DNA of 64,000 nucleotides, taken from Stomorhina lunata (Eukaryota; Arthropoda; Insecta; Diptera; Rhiniidae). Shown piece after piece: positions 1-10,718 of the stretch. The notes under the pieces were generated by a model, which was not told the DNA's origin, ran no database searches, and saw only the letters and a list, made by a program, of their open reading frames with translations. A program made the position numbers and the translations under genes. Positions within the stretch are counted from its first letter, which is position 1. Every line of letters starts with the position of its first letter. The stretch is from positions 41,278,580 through 41,342,579 of the forward strand of contig OW121741.1 of the NCBI GenBank assembly GCA_933228675.1. The letters are read 5' to 3'.

Positions 1-139
1 TCATAACTCATCTAGCCACTGGTTATTGAGCATTAGTATTACGAGCAGGCGTTAAAACGTAGGTGCCTTTCAATGAGTCTAAAAATAGAATCGGATGCAG
101 CTCATTGTCTTAGAGAAGTACCCCTTATTGAAATTGGAA

Positions 140-440
140 TGTTGTCGTGGAATTTTATATATATAATTAAATGATGACCGATTGTGACGAAATTCTATAC
201 ATTGACTGGTATATACATAAAGCTTACCTATGCAAAATTTAGTAGCCATAGTTTTAGCTGGCGTTTGTGTCATCTTAGTGGTTTCCGGGAGTTGTTTTTA
301 TATGGAAGCTGTGTTATTATTATTGTATTCATTATTGTATTCACATAAGACTTTCTTGTGCCAAATTTAGTGGCCATAGCTATTACAGTTTATCATTCAT
401 TGACATTTAAGTGAATTTAAGGTGGCTGTTTCCGTAAGTG
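140..440 (-). mobile_element. Family A DINE-like fragment, reverse orientation
   Basis: This stretch carries the internal modules of family A (CAAAATTTAGT-GCCATAG, GGTTTCCGGGAG, GACATTTAAGTG), which recur in full copies elsewhere in the window, for example near 39,850-40,000. It has neither terminus. Its right end abuts the outward-facing 5' end of another family A copy at 441. Confidence 0.6.
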
Positions 441-1595
441 TTTTTATACCCACCATCAAATAGAATGGGGGTATATTGAGATTGTCATTCCGTTTGTAAT
501 TTCCTTAATATTGGCTCAAAAATCAAAAACTATATATATTCTGAATCCTTATGGAATTCTAAGACGATTGAGCGATGTCCGTCTGTCTGTCTGTTGAAAT
601 CACGATAACGCCTAAACGAAAGGAGCTAGCTCACTGACCATAGCTCCCGTATAACCACGTCTGGGCTAATCGCTTATTTGTTAATTAATGACAAATTATA
701 GCAGCTATGATGATAAAATTTGGTATATTTCATCCAAATCGGTTCACAATTAGCCATAGCTCCCATACAAAAAACTTACGAAAACATCCTAAATTTCACC
801 TAAAATACACTTAAAGGCCAATAAATCTAAAAGTATAACAGATATAACCACTAACTTTGGCACAAGAAAGTCTTATGTCAATGCCAGCCAGTGTGCAAAA
901 TTTTGTCGCAATCGGTCACCATTTGACCTAGCTCCCATATAAAAAACTTACGAAAACACAAAAATTCAAAAAGAAAAGGGGATTTATGTCCGTCTATCCG
1001 TCAAATAAAATCATGATAGCTCCTTAACTACAAAAGCTAGTAAGAATAAATTAAGCACAAGGAAGTCTTATGTCAATGTCAGCCAGTGTGCAAAATTTTG
1101 TCACAATCGGTCACCATTTCATCATAGCTCCCATATAAAAAACTTATGGAAACACAAAAACACATATACAAAAGGTTGTTTATGTCCGTCTGTCCGTCAG
1201 ATAAAAGCACGATAGCGCCTTAACGAAAAGAGCTAGAGGGACAACATTTTACAAAAGTATTTTGGATATCTTGAAAAGATGTGTGTTGAAAATGGACAAA
1301 ATCGGTTCAAAATTAGTTAGAGCTCCCATATAACCCCGCCCCGGGAAATACATTAATGCTGATAAATTGAATACAATTGTAATAGCTATGACGATTAAAT
1401 TTAAAGTAGGGAAATTTTAATGCATTTTTGATCAGTTTATCAAATTTTATAGGAATCAGTCCATATTTGACTTTAGCTTTCATATAAAAAGCACTCACGG
1501 AAACCAAAAATTTTAGCAAAGGTCAGTTAAAAGCTATTGAATTAGAAACTATGATAGCTAAGGTCACTAAATTTTGCAAGAATAAGCTCTATATA
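441..1595 (+). mobile_element. Family A DINE-1/mini-me-like element, 5' part
   Basis: The copy opens with the family A 5' end (TATACCCACCATCAA, then a GAATGGGGG run), an AT tract and the GATGTCCGTCTGTCTGTC core typical of mini-me/DINE-1 (non-autonomous Helentron) elements. Several internal modules of about 170-190 bp follow, each with a GTCCGTCTGTCCGTC-type motif and a CATAGCTCCCATATAA block. It is cut at 1595 by the DD37E transposon. The sequence resuming at 2832 is an inverted family A 5' end, not the expected continuation. Family assignment rests on architecture and motif, not on a database match. Confidence 0.75.
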
Positions 1596-2831
1596 AAGAG
1601 TGTTCTAAAAAAAATATGCATTTACTATTTTAGACAAAATTTATCCATAGTGCAAGAAATAATTTATTTTTTGATCAAGTTGGTTTCTATAGATATGTCA
1701 GATACTATTATTTTAGAAATTATTAATTTTCAATAGTTATTTCAATCAAAATGGACTGCGAAAAAAAAGTTCGTGAAAATATAATTAAAACTTTTCAAAA
1801 AAATCCGTCATGGACTTTTAAAAAAATAGCTAAAAATTTGAAAGTTGACCTGAATCAGGGAGGAAAAAAGGTCCTACAGATATTGGTAAGGCAAAAGAAG
1901 TCAAGCGACTCTTTCGAAGAGCGCCTAACACTTCTTTAAGAAAAGCAGCTCGTACGGTGAAATGTTCTACGAATTTTGCACATAGAGTCAAAGCTTATGC
2001 TGGACTGAAGACATACAAAGTCCAAAAGGTTCCAGATCGCAATGCTATAAAGAACTTAGAAGCAAAAAAACGAGCGAAAAAATTGAAGTCTGATTTTATA
2101 AAAAAATACACCTGTTGTGTGATGGATGATGAAACATACGTACTGGCAGACTTTTCTCAACTTCCTGGTCATAATTTTTATGTTGCTGATAAACGGGGCA
2201 ATGTTCGGCAAGAGTTTCGCACAAAAAAACAAACAAAATTCCCTAAGAAGTTTTTCGTGTGGCAAGCTATTTGCAGTTGTGGCAAAAGAAGTAAAGTATT
2301 TGTGGCATCTGGCACAATAAACACAGAAATTTATATAAAGGAGTGCCTACAAAAACGGTTGTTACCCTTTTTAAGAGAGCACAGAGTGACAAAATTTTTT
2401 TGGCCCGATTTGACATCATGCCATTATGGAAAAAAGGCACTTGAGTGGTACTCAAAGAATAATGTCATTTTTGTACTACGAGAGGCAAATCCACCTAACT
2501 GTCCAGAACTTCGGCCTGTGGAAAGGTATTGGGCTCTGGTAAAAAAGGAATTGAAGAACACAGGAAAGATTTTCAAGAACATGTCCGATTTTAAGCGCAG
2601 GTGGAACACACGCTCCCAAAAGGTATCAGAAGCAACTGTAAAATCTTTAATGGGAGGGTTTCCGAATAAAGTCGATAATTTTGCAAAACCCGAGTACTAA
2701 GTAAACATTTTAATGCTAAATGATTTTGTATAATATGTCATTATATTTGCGTATTTTGTAGAGTTTTTATATTAAAAGGTTTGATTTTTATTTAAGAAAA
2801 TCCAACTACAAATTTTATTTAGAGCACTCTT
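1596..2831 (+). mobile_element. ITmDD37E-type (Tc1/mariner superfamily) transposon
   Basis: This 1236-bp element has imperfect terminal inverted repeats of about 25 bp (left AAGAGTGTTCTAAA, right complement AAGAGTGCTCTAAA). It is flanked by TA on each side (1594-1595 and 2832-2833; TATA on both sides when extended), as expected for target duplication in this superfamily. It encloses one transposase reading region. The host sequence is a family A element, so this insertion is younger than that copy. Confidence 0.85.
1751..2700 (+). pseudogene. DD37E transposase, frameshifted
   Basis: Two frames form one transposase. The N-terminal helix-turn-helix region (VRENIIKTF...IAKNLKV) lies at 1751 to about 1850. 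The rest is open in another frame from about 1860 (RKKGPTDIGKAKEVKR) to the stop at 2700. The catalytic triad is visible: MDDET (first D), WPDLTSCHYG (second D) and PELRPVERYW (E). I count 37 residues between the second D and the E of RPVE, which places it in the DD37E group best known from mosquitoes. One frameshift, probably with a small deletion, separates the DNA-binding and catalytic parts, so no full-length enzyme is encoded. The catalytic part is otherwise uninterrupted for about 280 codons, suggesting moderate age. Confidence 0.85.
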
Positions 2832-2924
2832 TATATTCCTTTTAGTTTTAAAGCCAATATTAAGGAAATAACAAACGGAATGACCATCTCAATGTACCCA
2901 CATTCTTTTTGATGGTGGGTATAA
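2832..2924 (-). mobile_element. Inverted 5' end of family A
   Basis: This is the reverse complement of the family A 5' end, ending ...TTGATGGTGGGTATAA. It mirrors the first 90 or so bases of the copy at 441, so the pair forms a fold-back arrangement with both 5' ends facing outward. Confidence 0.65.
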
Positions 2925-4062
2925 TAAGTCTTAAGAAAATTTATTGAGAATGCATTGAAAAGAAAAATTTACCTCTGTGGTGTAGGGTATCATTAGGTCG
3001 GACATGACTGACTATAATATTTTTTCCTATCCTTTTTGTAATATGCTCACTTTAAGAATTCATAGGCTTTAATACATGCTTAAATTGTTCCTTTCTTTTC
3101 AACATAACCTTACCTAACGAAAAACATTTGTCACGTAGATTTTGCAGAGTACCTTAAGCGGCCAAGTTCAAAGGTCATAGTCATTAAGCAAAAAATGAAT
3201 ATATAATGGTCCCCTTTAGACTTATAATACATATTTTTTAACATCTTAATTGAATTAATTTACGTTTTTAAAACAACTAGATTATAATTACGAATTTAAA
3301 TCTCTAAATCCTATGAACAAAACAATTTTATAAATCAAGATGTTACACATAATTTGTATAAATAATGTAATATCAAATTAAAAGAAAACATTTATCGTGA
3401 CCTTGACAAGAAGCCACAATATTTAAATAACTTGGCTTAATGCATACTTCGTTCTATCCATATAATACCTCATTGTTCCTCTTAAAATATTTGTGAACAT
3501 TTTTTGTTCTTCTATCTTCCCATACACGTTTACAACTTCCAACAATGCAACATTTCAATTTAGTAGTGGAAAATTCTTGGGAATTATTATTTTTCATTGT
3601 TCACGGCTCAAATTTAAAATGAAAAAGTGAATCTAACAGACAGAAGCAGAACGAACATCCATTCATACATCCCTGACTGTCATTGTTACACACGTTTCCA
3701 TTATTGGCCACCAGAGTTGATGTTTCAATTATGTTTTGTAACACAAAATCGAATGGATGAATGAATGAATGGAGTGGATGAATAAATGAAATGAAAAAAT
3801 GTGTGTATATTTTACATTTTACTCATTCCGCTATGAATGCCAAATTACGTGACAAGGTGTAAAATGTACGTGTTTGTGTATGGAGATGTTGAAAACTATA
3901 AATGAAAAAATTCACGGCAGGTGATGCAGAACAAAAGGAATTAGGGCATTCTGGGAATGCTGGGCAGTGGTGGCAATTTAAATTGAAAAGTTTTTGTTAT
4001 ATATTTTGTGAATTAAAATTTATGAAATCTGAAAGAATTTGTTAAAAAGAAATATTTATAAT
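2925..4062. other. No gene recognised
   Basis: AT-rich sequence with no convincing open reading frame or known repeat. A short GAATGAATGAATGG tetranucleotide run lies near 3,757-3,790. It may be unique host DNA. Confidence 0.5.
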
Positions 4063-4846
4063 AACAAGTAAGAAAGCGCTATAGTCGGTCAAGCCGACCA
4101 TACGATACCCTTCACCACTAAGGTCAAAGGTGTTATTTTTCCTGTATAAAGACAAATATTTGCTAAATTTTGCCATCATACAAACATTTTCGCAAAACGT
4201 ATATATTCGACCTGACCGTCATTTGGACTTATATGAGAGCTAGGGTCAAATGTGGACCGATTATCTCGAAATTTGGCAAATTGATTACAGTTGTTACAAA
4301 AATTATGTATGCAAAAAATAAACTCAAAATTTTCATTATCTTTAGATTTACGAGCGTTTTAGTGATTTTTTGTCTCATTTTGAAGAAGAGTTTGTATGGG
4401 AGCTATGGTCAAATGTAGACCGATTTCAACGAAATTTGGTACAGTGATTTAGGTTTACATAAGCAGTATCTGTTTTAAATTTCATGAAATTTTTTTCAAT
4501 ATTTGTGGCCAATATAGCAATTCCGGGAAGTGGGACCTATGGGAGGTACCATAAATAATGGACCGATTTTGACCAATTTCAATAGCCATGGTCCCATTAT
4601 CAAAAAAAATTATTTGTGCCAAATTTCATCAAATTATCTTTAGAATTGCGACCTGTAGTTTGATTACAAGGTTTACATGGGGGTCCAGCCAGCCAGCCAG
4701 ACGGACGGACATCGCTAAATCGACTTAGAAAGTGATTCTATGTCTATTGGTATACTAAAAGGTCTAAGACAAATATTTCTATGCGTTACAAACATCAGCA
4801 CAAACTTATAATACCCTTTCCATCTTTGGTGGTGAAGGGTATAAAA
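4063..4846 (-). mobile_element. Family B DINE-like element, about 785 bp
   Basis: The left end is AACAAGTAAGAAAGCG followed by the hairpin GTCGGTCAAGCCGAC and then ATACCCTTCACCAC. The right end is the complementary GGTGGTGAAGGGTATAAAAA. These are subterminal inverted repeats plus a hairpin near one terminus, the organisation of DINE-1/Helentron-associated elements. A CCAGCC/GGAC proto-microsatellite and GACATCGCTAAATCGACT core lie near 4,685-4,725. No coding capacity is evident. Confidence 0.8.
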
Positions 4847-5179
4847 ATAAGTAAAGAAATTGCTATATCTTCAAATATAATGAAATCGGAAGGTTAAGCT
4901 AATAAAATCCAATTTTTCTGCAGTTTCGTTTAGTAATGCATCATAACTGGATTTGAGGAAGTATTTATGAAGTTTTAAAACAGGACTCCGAAGTAATAGC
5001 TTTCATTGATAAATTTGTAAATTTTTGGTTTCGGACCTCTACATTTTATATTGAGATTGGCGAAAGCAGATCGGAAAATAGATATAGGGAAACTGGAATC
5101 CGAAAGTCATCGGAATGCCTTTATTACTTCCATAAGGAATCGGCTTCCAGATGTAATAAACAACAACGGTGCCAGTACT

Positions 5180-5748
5180 AATTTACTTCACTCCAACTGA
5201 TCTCCTCAATATCTATACCACTTATATCCGACCGAAAATGGAATACAACTCTCATGTATGGGCCGGTGCTTCAAAGTCTATTTTGGAGCTTCTCGACCGT
5301 GTACAAGAGACGGCGAAAATGCTTATCGGTGACAGTAGTGTAGCCAATTCTATTGCCTCATTGGAGCATCGTCGTTATGTGGGTTGCGTTTCACTATTCT
5401 ACTACAATGGCATGTGCTCAAACGATATTAGGGATCTTGTTCCAGAAAGCCGTACATTCCTTCGTAGCACACGCAATTCAACAAGGACTCATCCCTTTGT
5501 AGTCGATTTTCCAGTGGATCGCACGACGCACTATAGAGAAAACTCGTTTTTTAGCCGTACAGCACGTATGTGAAATAAACTTCCTGCATCAGTCTTCCCC
5601 TCTAATTATGATATCCAAAGGTTCAAATCGAATATCCACAAACACTACTCCCTCTATCCTCCTTCCCACAACCATTTTTCCTAGTTCCATCACAATGCAT
5701 ATGTAGGGGTCATCCCCTGAGTGTTGCTCCAATACAAAAAAAAAACAA
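5180..5748 (+). pseudogene. 5'-truncated CR1/Jockey-like LINE, 3' end
   Basis: The open frame encodes the region C-terminal to the reverse transcriptase: TPTDLLNIYTTYIRPKMEYN, LLDRVQETAKMLIGD, SLEHRRYV, LFYYNGMCS. A second, longer copy of the same family lies inverted at 58,942-60,430, where the matching motifs follow a reverse-transcriptase domain. Comparison shows a tryptophan codon replaced by TGA at 5571-5573. The frame otherwise runs on to TAG at 5682-5684. A 3' UTR of about 50 bp ends in an A-rich tail at 5737-5748. Everything upstream of the C-terminal part is missing, typical 5' truncation by target-primed reverse transcription. The clade is assigned from general resemblance only. Confidence 0.75.
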
Positions 5749-6339
5749 ACCCTAGGATTAAAACATCACAAAAGGAAAATTTGGATAACACAGGCAACAT
5801 GGGACTTAGTAGAACAACGCAGAAACGGAGATGATGGAACCCTCAGTGCAACATATCGTGATCTATCCAAAAAAAAATAAAGAAGTCTGCAGGAAGGGAC
5901 AAGGGAATGTGGATAGACGAGCAAGCGAGCCAAGCTGAATCAGCTGCAAGCAAAGACGATATGAAGACCTTATATAACACATCAAGAGCATTGTGTGGCA
6001 AACCTACATACACTAACAGTCCCATCTTGAGTAGTAGTGACACTCTCCTTTCAACTCCGGATGAACAACTAATACGCTGGATGGAACACTTCAAGTCAAC
6101 ACTTAACAACCCTATTGGATTAACACCACTGGCTAAAGTGCATAATGAAACCAACCATGACTGTATATTCAGTGGAATTTCCGACAGTCCGCCAATAATA
6201 CAAAAGTGAAGAACGCTATTAAAAGCCTTAAAGGCAGCAAGGTCAGGGCAATGACAATATCTCAGCGGAGATGCTTTTATGTAATGTTGAAGGATCGTCG
6301 AGATTGTGGCGCCCATTTGTTCGTAAAATATGAGAAGAA

Positions 6340-6617
6340 GAAGCAAAAAAGGATGACCCCAAAGACTGCAATAACTGCAGGGGTATAACACTTCTCCCAA
6401 TAACGAGCAAAATACTAAGTCATGTAATTTTGAACAGAATATCCGACGCTGTTTGCTCTACACTCCGAGAAAATCACTAGTCAATATACCAAAAAAGGCT
6501 GACCCCAAAGACTGCAATAACTGCAGGTATAACACTTTTCCCAATACCGAGCAAAATACTATGTCGTGTACTTTTGAACAGAATATCCTACGCAGTTTCT
6601 TCTACACTTAGCGAAAA
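6340..6617 (+). repeat. Imperfect tandem duplication inside the LINE
   Basis: A segment beginning GACCCCAAAGACTGCAATAA at 6355 recurs at 6501, an offset of 146 bp. Both copies encode the same reverse-transcriptase stretch (NCRGITLLPI / ILNRIS). The copies have diverged by several substitutions, and the first ends in a stop where the second reads on into ENQFGF. Confidence 0.7.
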
Positions 6618-6678
6618 TCAGTTTGGGTTTACAGAAAACCGTTCTTGTGTTGATCTAATCAACACAGTAAGAATAGTA

Positions 6679-7982
6679 ATGGGTGTTTTTTTTAGAGGTA
6701 TAGAACTTCGAATTGAAATAAAACACAAGAAAATTGTTTTAATGTCCATCAATTTGGCTTTATTGGAAGGATAATTTTATGCCATTAATGTTTAAATATG
6801 ATTTCGGGCATGTGGCCGCCGCTGCTGGCTCGAATAAAGCCAATTCTACAGGTCCAATTTTCAACTACTTTTTCGAGCATATGGGGCCGTATGTTGCCAA
6901 TAACGCCACGAATGTTGGCTTCCAAGTCCCCTAACGTTTCTGGTTTGTTGGCGTAGACGAGCGACTTCACATATCCCCAAAGAAAATAATCCAGTGGTGT
7001 CAAATCGCACGATCCTGGTGGCCAATTGACAGGTCCATTCCGCGAAATTATGCGCTCATCGAATGTTTCCTTCAATAAATCAATTGTGACGTGCGCTGTG
7101 TGGCATGTAGCGCCGTCTTGTTGGAACCATAACTCATCCACATTCATGCCATCCAATTGGGGAACAAAATAGTCGGTTATCATGGCTCTATACCGGTCTC
7201 CATTTATGGTAACTGACTCTCCAGCATTATTTCAGAGGAAGTATGGCCCAATGACTCCACCAGCCCATAGAGCACACCAAACAGTCAGTTTTTGTGGATG
7301 TAATGGCGTCTCAAGGGTCTCATGTGGATTCTCTTCACTCCAAATGCGGCAAATTTGCTTGTTGACGTAGCCATTCAACCAAAAATGAGCCTCATCACTG
7401 AACAAAATTTTGCGATGAAAATCAGCATCGAGATCAATCTCATTTTCGGCCCATACACCAAAATCACGACGCATTGCATGGTCTCGCGGCTTTAATTCTT
7501 GCACAAGCTGGATCTTGTAAGGCCGCAAGCCAAGATCTTTGCGCAAAATCTTCCATAAAGTTGATGGACAAAGCTCCAATTGCTGTGCACGGTGGCGAAT
7601 CGATTCATTCGGGTCCTCTTCAACACTTTGCTCTACAGCGGCAATTGTTTCTGCGGTGCGCACTGTTCGACGTCGCTGCGGATGCGTATTATCACATAGA
7701 GTAAAAGTAGTGCGAAAACGATCCATGGTTAACCGAATTAATTGCTCTGATGGACGATTATGTCGACCATAAAATGGACGGAGTTTGCGGTAAACTTCGC
7801 GAACTGAACCATTATTTTCGAAATAAATTTGCACGATTTGCAAGCGTTGTTCTTTTGTCAACCTGTTCATGATGAAATGGCAAACCAAACTTAATATTAA
7901 TCACTTGACAGCTGACAAAATGGCCGCCAGTTAAAAAAGTGACGCCAACTTAAAGTTCTATACCTCAATAAAAAACACCCGA
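6679..7982 (-). mobile_element. DD41D (rosa-like) mariner transposon
   Basis: An element of about 1.3 kb has terminal inverted repeats GGGTGTTTTTT...GAGGTATAGAACTT at 6681 and its complement ending AAAAACACCC at 7980. Counting two further bases at each end, it is flanked by TA (6677-6678 and 7983-7984). It interrupts the RTE-like LINE between the SCVDLINT motif and the FVDFMKAFDS motif, so it is younger than that LINE. It holds one transposase gene on the minus strand. Confidence 0.85.
6785..7870 (-). pseudogene. DD41D transposase with one premature stop
   Basis: One continuous frame of 361 codons starts at MNRLTKEQRLQIV (7870) and ends at 6785. It is broken only by a TGA at 7232-7234 (a CGA-to-TGA transition would explain it). 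Domains in order are an N-terminal helix-turn-helix (EQRLQIVQIYFENNGSVREV), a second one with RRTVRTAETIAAVE, then the catalytic core: FSDEAHFWLNGYVN (first D), QQDGATCHTAH (second D) and CDLTPLDYFLWG (third D). I count 41 residues between the second and third D, giving DD41D, the class named after the Ceratitis rosa element. Length and conserved motifs are normal, so this copy looks young. An earlier in-frame ATG at 7888 exists, but 7870 gives the family-like N-terminus. Confidence 0.88.
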
Positions 7983-9087
7983 TATTAGAGCAATGTAATG
8001 AATTCCGCACTCCCATTTACCGAGCGTTTGTAGACTTTATGAAGGCCTTCGACAGTGTCAATGGAAGCTATCTATGGAGAATTTTAGGAAATCGTAACAT
8101 GCCGACGAAAATTCTCAACTTAATCCGGGCAAAGTACGTTGATTTTAAATGTCGAGTCTTACACAAAGGTAAAATATCTGATCCGTTCGATGTTACTACA
8201 GAAGTAAGGCAACTATGTATCTTATCACCTATACTTTTTATCCTCGCCATCGACATCGTAGACAGGGTATCCAATGGGCAACACCCTTTAAACAACTTGA
8301 GGACTTGGAATATGCCGATGACGTATGCCTTCTAAGCCAAAGCTCTGGCCATCTTCAACAGAATACTAACGTTATCACTGCTGAATCTCGTATAGCTCTG
8401 GTCTGCAAAATAATATTTCCAAGACAAAGATTATGCCCGGAGGCTATGGTGCAAACCCGTTGATACACATCAATGTAGATAACGAGGTTATTGGATGTCT
8501 AGATACCTTTAATTACCTGGGAAGTTTAGTAACAACAAAGGGTGGCGCAGACGAGGATATTAAATCAGGTATTAATACGGCAAAATCTACATTCGGCATT
8601 CTTCGAGCTATTTGGAAATCTCGGCAACTATCAACAACAACTAAGTTACGAACATACAACTCGAATGTCAAGTCAACCCTGTATTACGACTGCGAAACAT
8701 GGAAACGCACAAATGCCATCGATAAACGACTTGCTTAAGGCAAATCCTTAATATATGGTGGGGACGAATAGCATAAGAAATAAAGATCTATTTAATGCGA
8801 CAAACCAAATCCCTGCTTCCACGGAGGTATGTCAACGGAAATGGCGATGGATAGGCCACACACTTCGAAGGCCAAACACCAACATTGCTCGACAGCGCTT
8901 CGTTGGAATCCACAAGGAAGCGGCCGCCGTGTTGGTGCACCTGCTAGAACGTGGAGAAGATCAATTGAAGCGAAGTTACAAGCATTAAATGATGTATGCC
9001 TAACATCTCGCAATGGAGTTCGATATAAAAGGATGGTTGAGCCCCTATGCTCCGCTGGGTGTCAAGAATAACAGAAGAAGAAGAAGC

Positions 9088-9310
9088 CATCAAGATGGAA
9101 ATGGGCCTCGTCACTGAAGATGATTTTATGCAAAAAGATCATTGAAAATTTCATTAAAAGATAGCGTGTGTGCCAGCACAGCCGCGGCGGCCATCTGCAC
9201 GATATCTTGTTCCATACATACCCTCATTCTTTACGATATAATGAAGTTTCACGATTTTTTTTTAATATTTGTGTTTTATTTAAAAATTGCGTTCTAGTTG
9301 GGACACACTT
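9088..9310. pseudogene. Inverted scraps of a mariner transposase
   Basis: On the minus strand, about 9,088-9,135 reads KIIFSDEAHFHLDG, the first catalytic motif of a mariner transposase. Directly after it, on the plus strand, RVCQHSRGGHLHDILFHTY (about 9,163-9,220) resembles a transposase C-terminus and runs into a 3' region (TTTGTGTTTTATTTAAA) like that of the DD41D element at 10,719. The two pieces face opposite ways, so the original element was rearranged and lost its centre. Confidence 0.55.
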
Positions 9311-9519
9311 TCTTTAAAATTTTTCCGAATTATATTTTAAAAATGTTTAATTATATATCAGAATTTTATTTATTTCCATTTACATATATTTAAAAAAATT
9401 CTAAATTAATAATAATTTTAGAACTTATCAATAATATTTTACAAGTTTCTATTATTTTTTTCTAAATTTTCCAATTTAAAGTCATACACGACGGTGGGGC
9501 TCACGATATAAACTTTAAA

Positions 9520-9780
9520 TTAGGGTAATGTAGGGGATGTTGGATACCAAGCAACAGTTCTGATTGGTTTTAACTTGGTAAGCTCAGACTTTTTTTGGTA
9601 TACTTTTTATTTCAACTCTGGAAACTGACCTCCTCGTGGTATTACCTGGGGAAACTACGTTAACACCTGTTAAAGTAACGAGCCAACATGTGCCGCAAGT
9701 TCAACCATAAGAACGGTAAAAAAAATGGGTTAAAACGTCGGGATAGTAACACACTTTTAAAAAAATCACTCACTAAGAAA
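9520..9780 (+). repeat. Leader-like module shared with composite elements
   Basis: Starting at TGTAGGGGATGTTGGATACC and running through CCTCCTCGTGGTATTACC to GGGATAGTAAC, this sequence recurs near 33,035-33,270 (+), 50,470-50,745 (-) and 51,725-51,965 (-). Here it lies just upstream of a LINE endonuclease region; elsewhere it sits inside the composite TIR element. Confidence 0.7.
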
Positions 9781-10718
9781 ACGTAACAATGAAAAATTAA
9801 AATGGCTTCCCTAATGTTGACGACTATGGCAAACGGAAAACGTACTTTGATTTAAGGATCAGCACCTGGAACATCCGAACTCTTTACAGAGGAGTTGTTC
9901 TGATCCAGTTGATGGATGTTCTCGAGGAATATAAATGCGATTTGACTACTGTCCAGCTGGCATGAGAGTAGGCATGAATTTGGTTGCGGATTTATAGTTA
10001 GGAAAATAATGCGAAGATTAGTCTCCAGATTCACCCCCAGCTAACGAAAGATTAGCAACAATTCGTGTCAAAGCAAAATATTTCCGTCTGAATTTAATTT
10101 GCTCTCAAGCTCTCACAGAGGAGTAAGATGAAGATTTCGAAGAAGCGGGAAAATTGATTTGAACCCACTGTTGGTAAATTCAGCCTTCACAACGTAATAT
10201 CTGAAAATGGTATGAGGTTGATCTCTCTACATGGGTGTCTCCCGATTAAATAGACCACATTGTAGTTGCCGGAAGGCACTCAAGTGTTTTGGATGTGCGT
10301 ACTATGGAATCCGATCATTATCTTGTTGCAGCCAAGGTGGGAATACGTCTGAGTGTGTCGCGAAACATGCAGACTTAAGCGCAAAGAAATTTTAACATCA
10401 TCAAGCTACAACCCCATCAAATTGCCTTCGATTACTCTCAACGAATAGTTCATTTACTCGGAGAAATATTTCTAGTTCCAACGACATCAGCTTTCTATGG
10501 CAACATATTACCAACTCCATGAAAACGGCTCAAACACTGTATTAGAGCTCCAAATCAGTCTTCCTAAAAACTCTTAGTATGACCAGGAGTGCCCCGATGC
10601 CACTGCTGAGAAGAATCCAGCTGAAACTATGGAGGAAACACTTTTGCAAATTATTGGTATCAAATGAAAGTGATTAAGATGACATCCCTGAACAAATTAA
10701 TGATGACAGCGTTATATA

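Larger units (their letters stand above)
5749..9086 (+). mobile_element. RTE-like non-LTR retrotransposon, decayed and interrupted
   Basis: Reverse-transcriptase fragments run 5' to 3' in three frames: a linker region (5,907-6,209), an AIKSLKGSK motif (6,212), NCRGITLLPITSKILS (about 6,380), ENQFGFTENRSCVDLINT (about 6,612), then after the mariner insertion FVDFMKAFDSVNGSYLW (about 8,031), LEDLEYADDVCLL (YADD at 8311-8322) and FNYLGSLVTTKGG (about 8,508). The C-terminal RKWRWIGHTLRRPN motif follows at about 8,837. The element ends in an (AAG)n-like tail at about 9,071-9,086; short tandem-repeat 3' tails are typical of RTE elements. The endonuclease end is missing. Frameshifts, stops and an internal duplication make it non-functional. 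Confidence 0.75.

Noticed and set aside
5843..6400. 185-codon minus-strand frame
   Set aside because: It is antisense to recognisable LINE reverse-transcriptase linker sequence. Composition is unremarkable and no domain is seen.
7474..7772. Plus-strand open frames over the DD41D transposase
   Set aside because: They are shadows of the minus-strand transposase, whose motifs and length fit the family.
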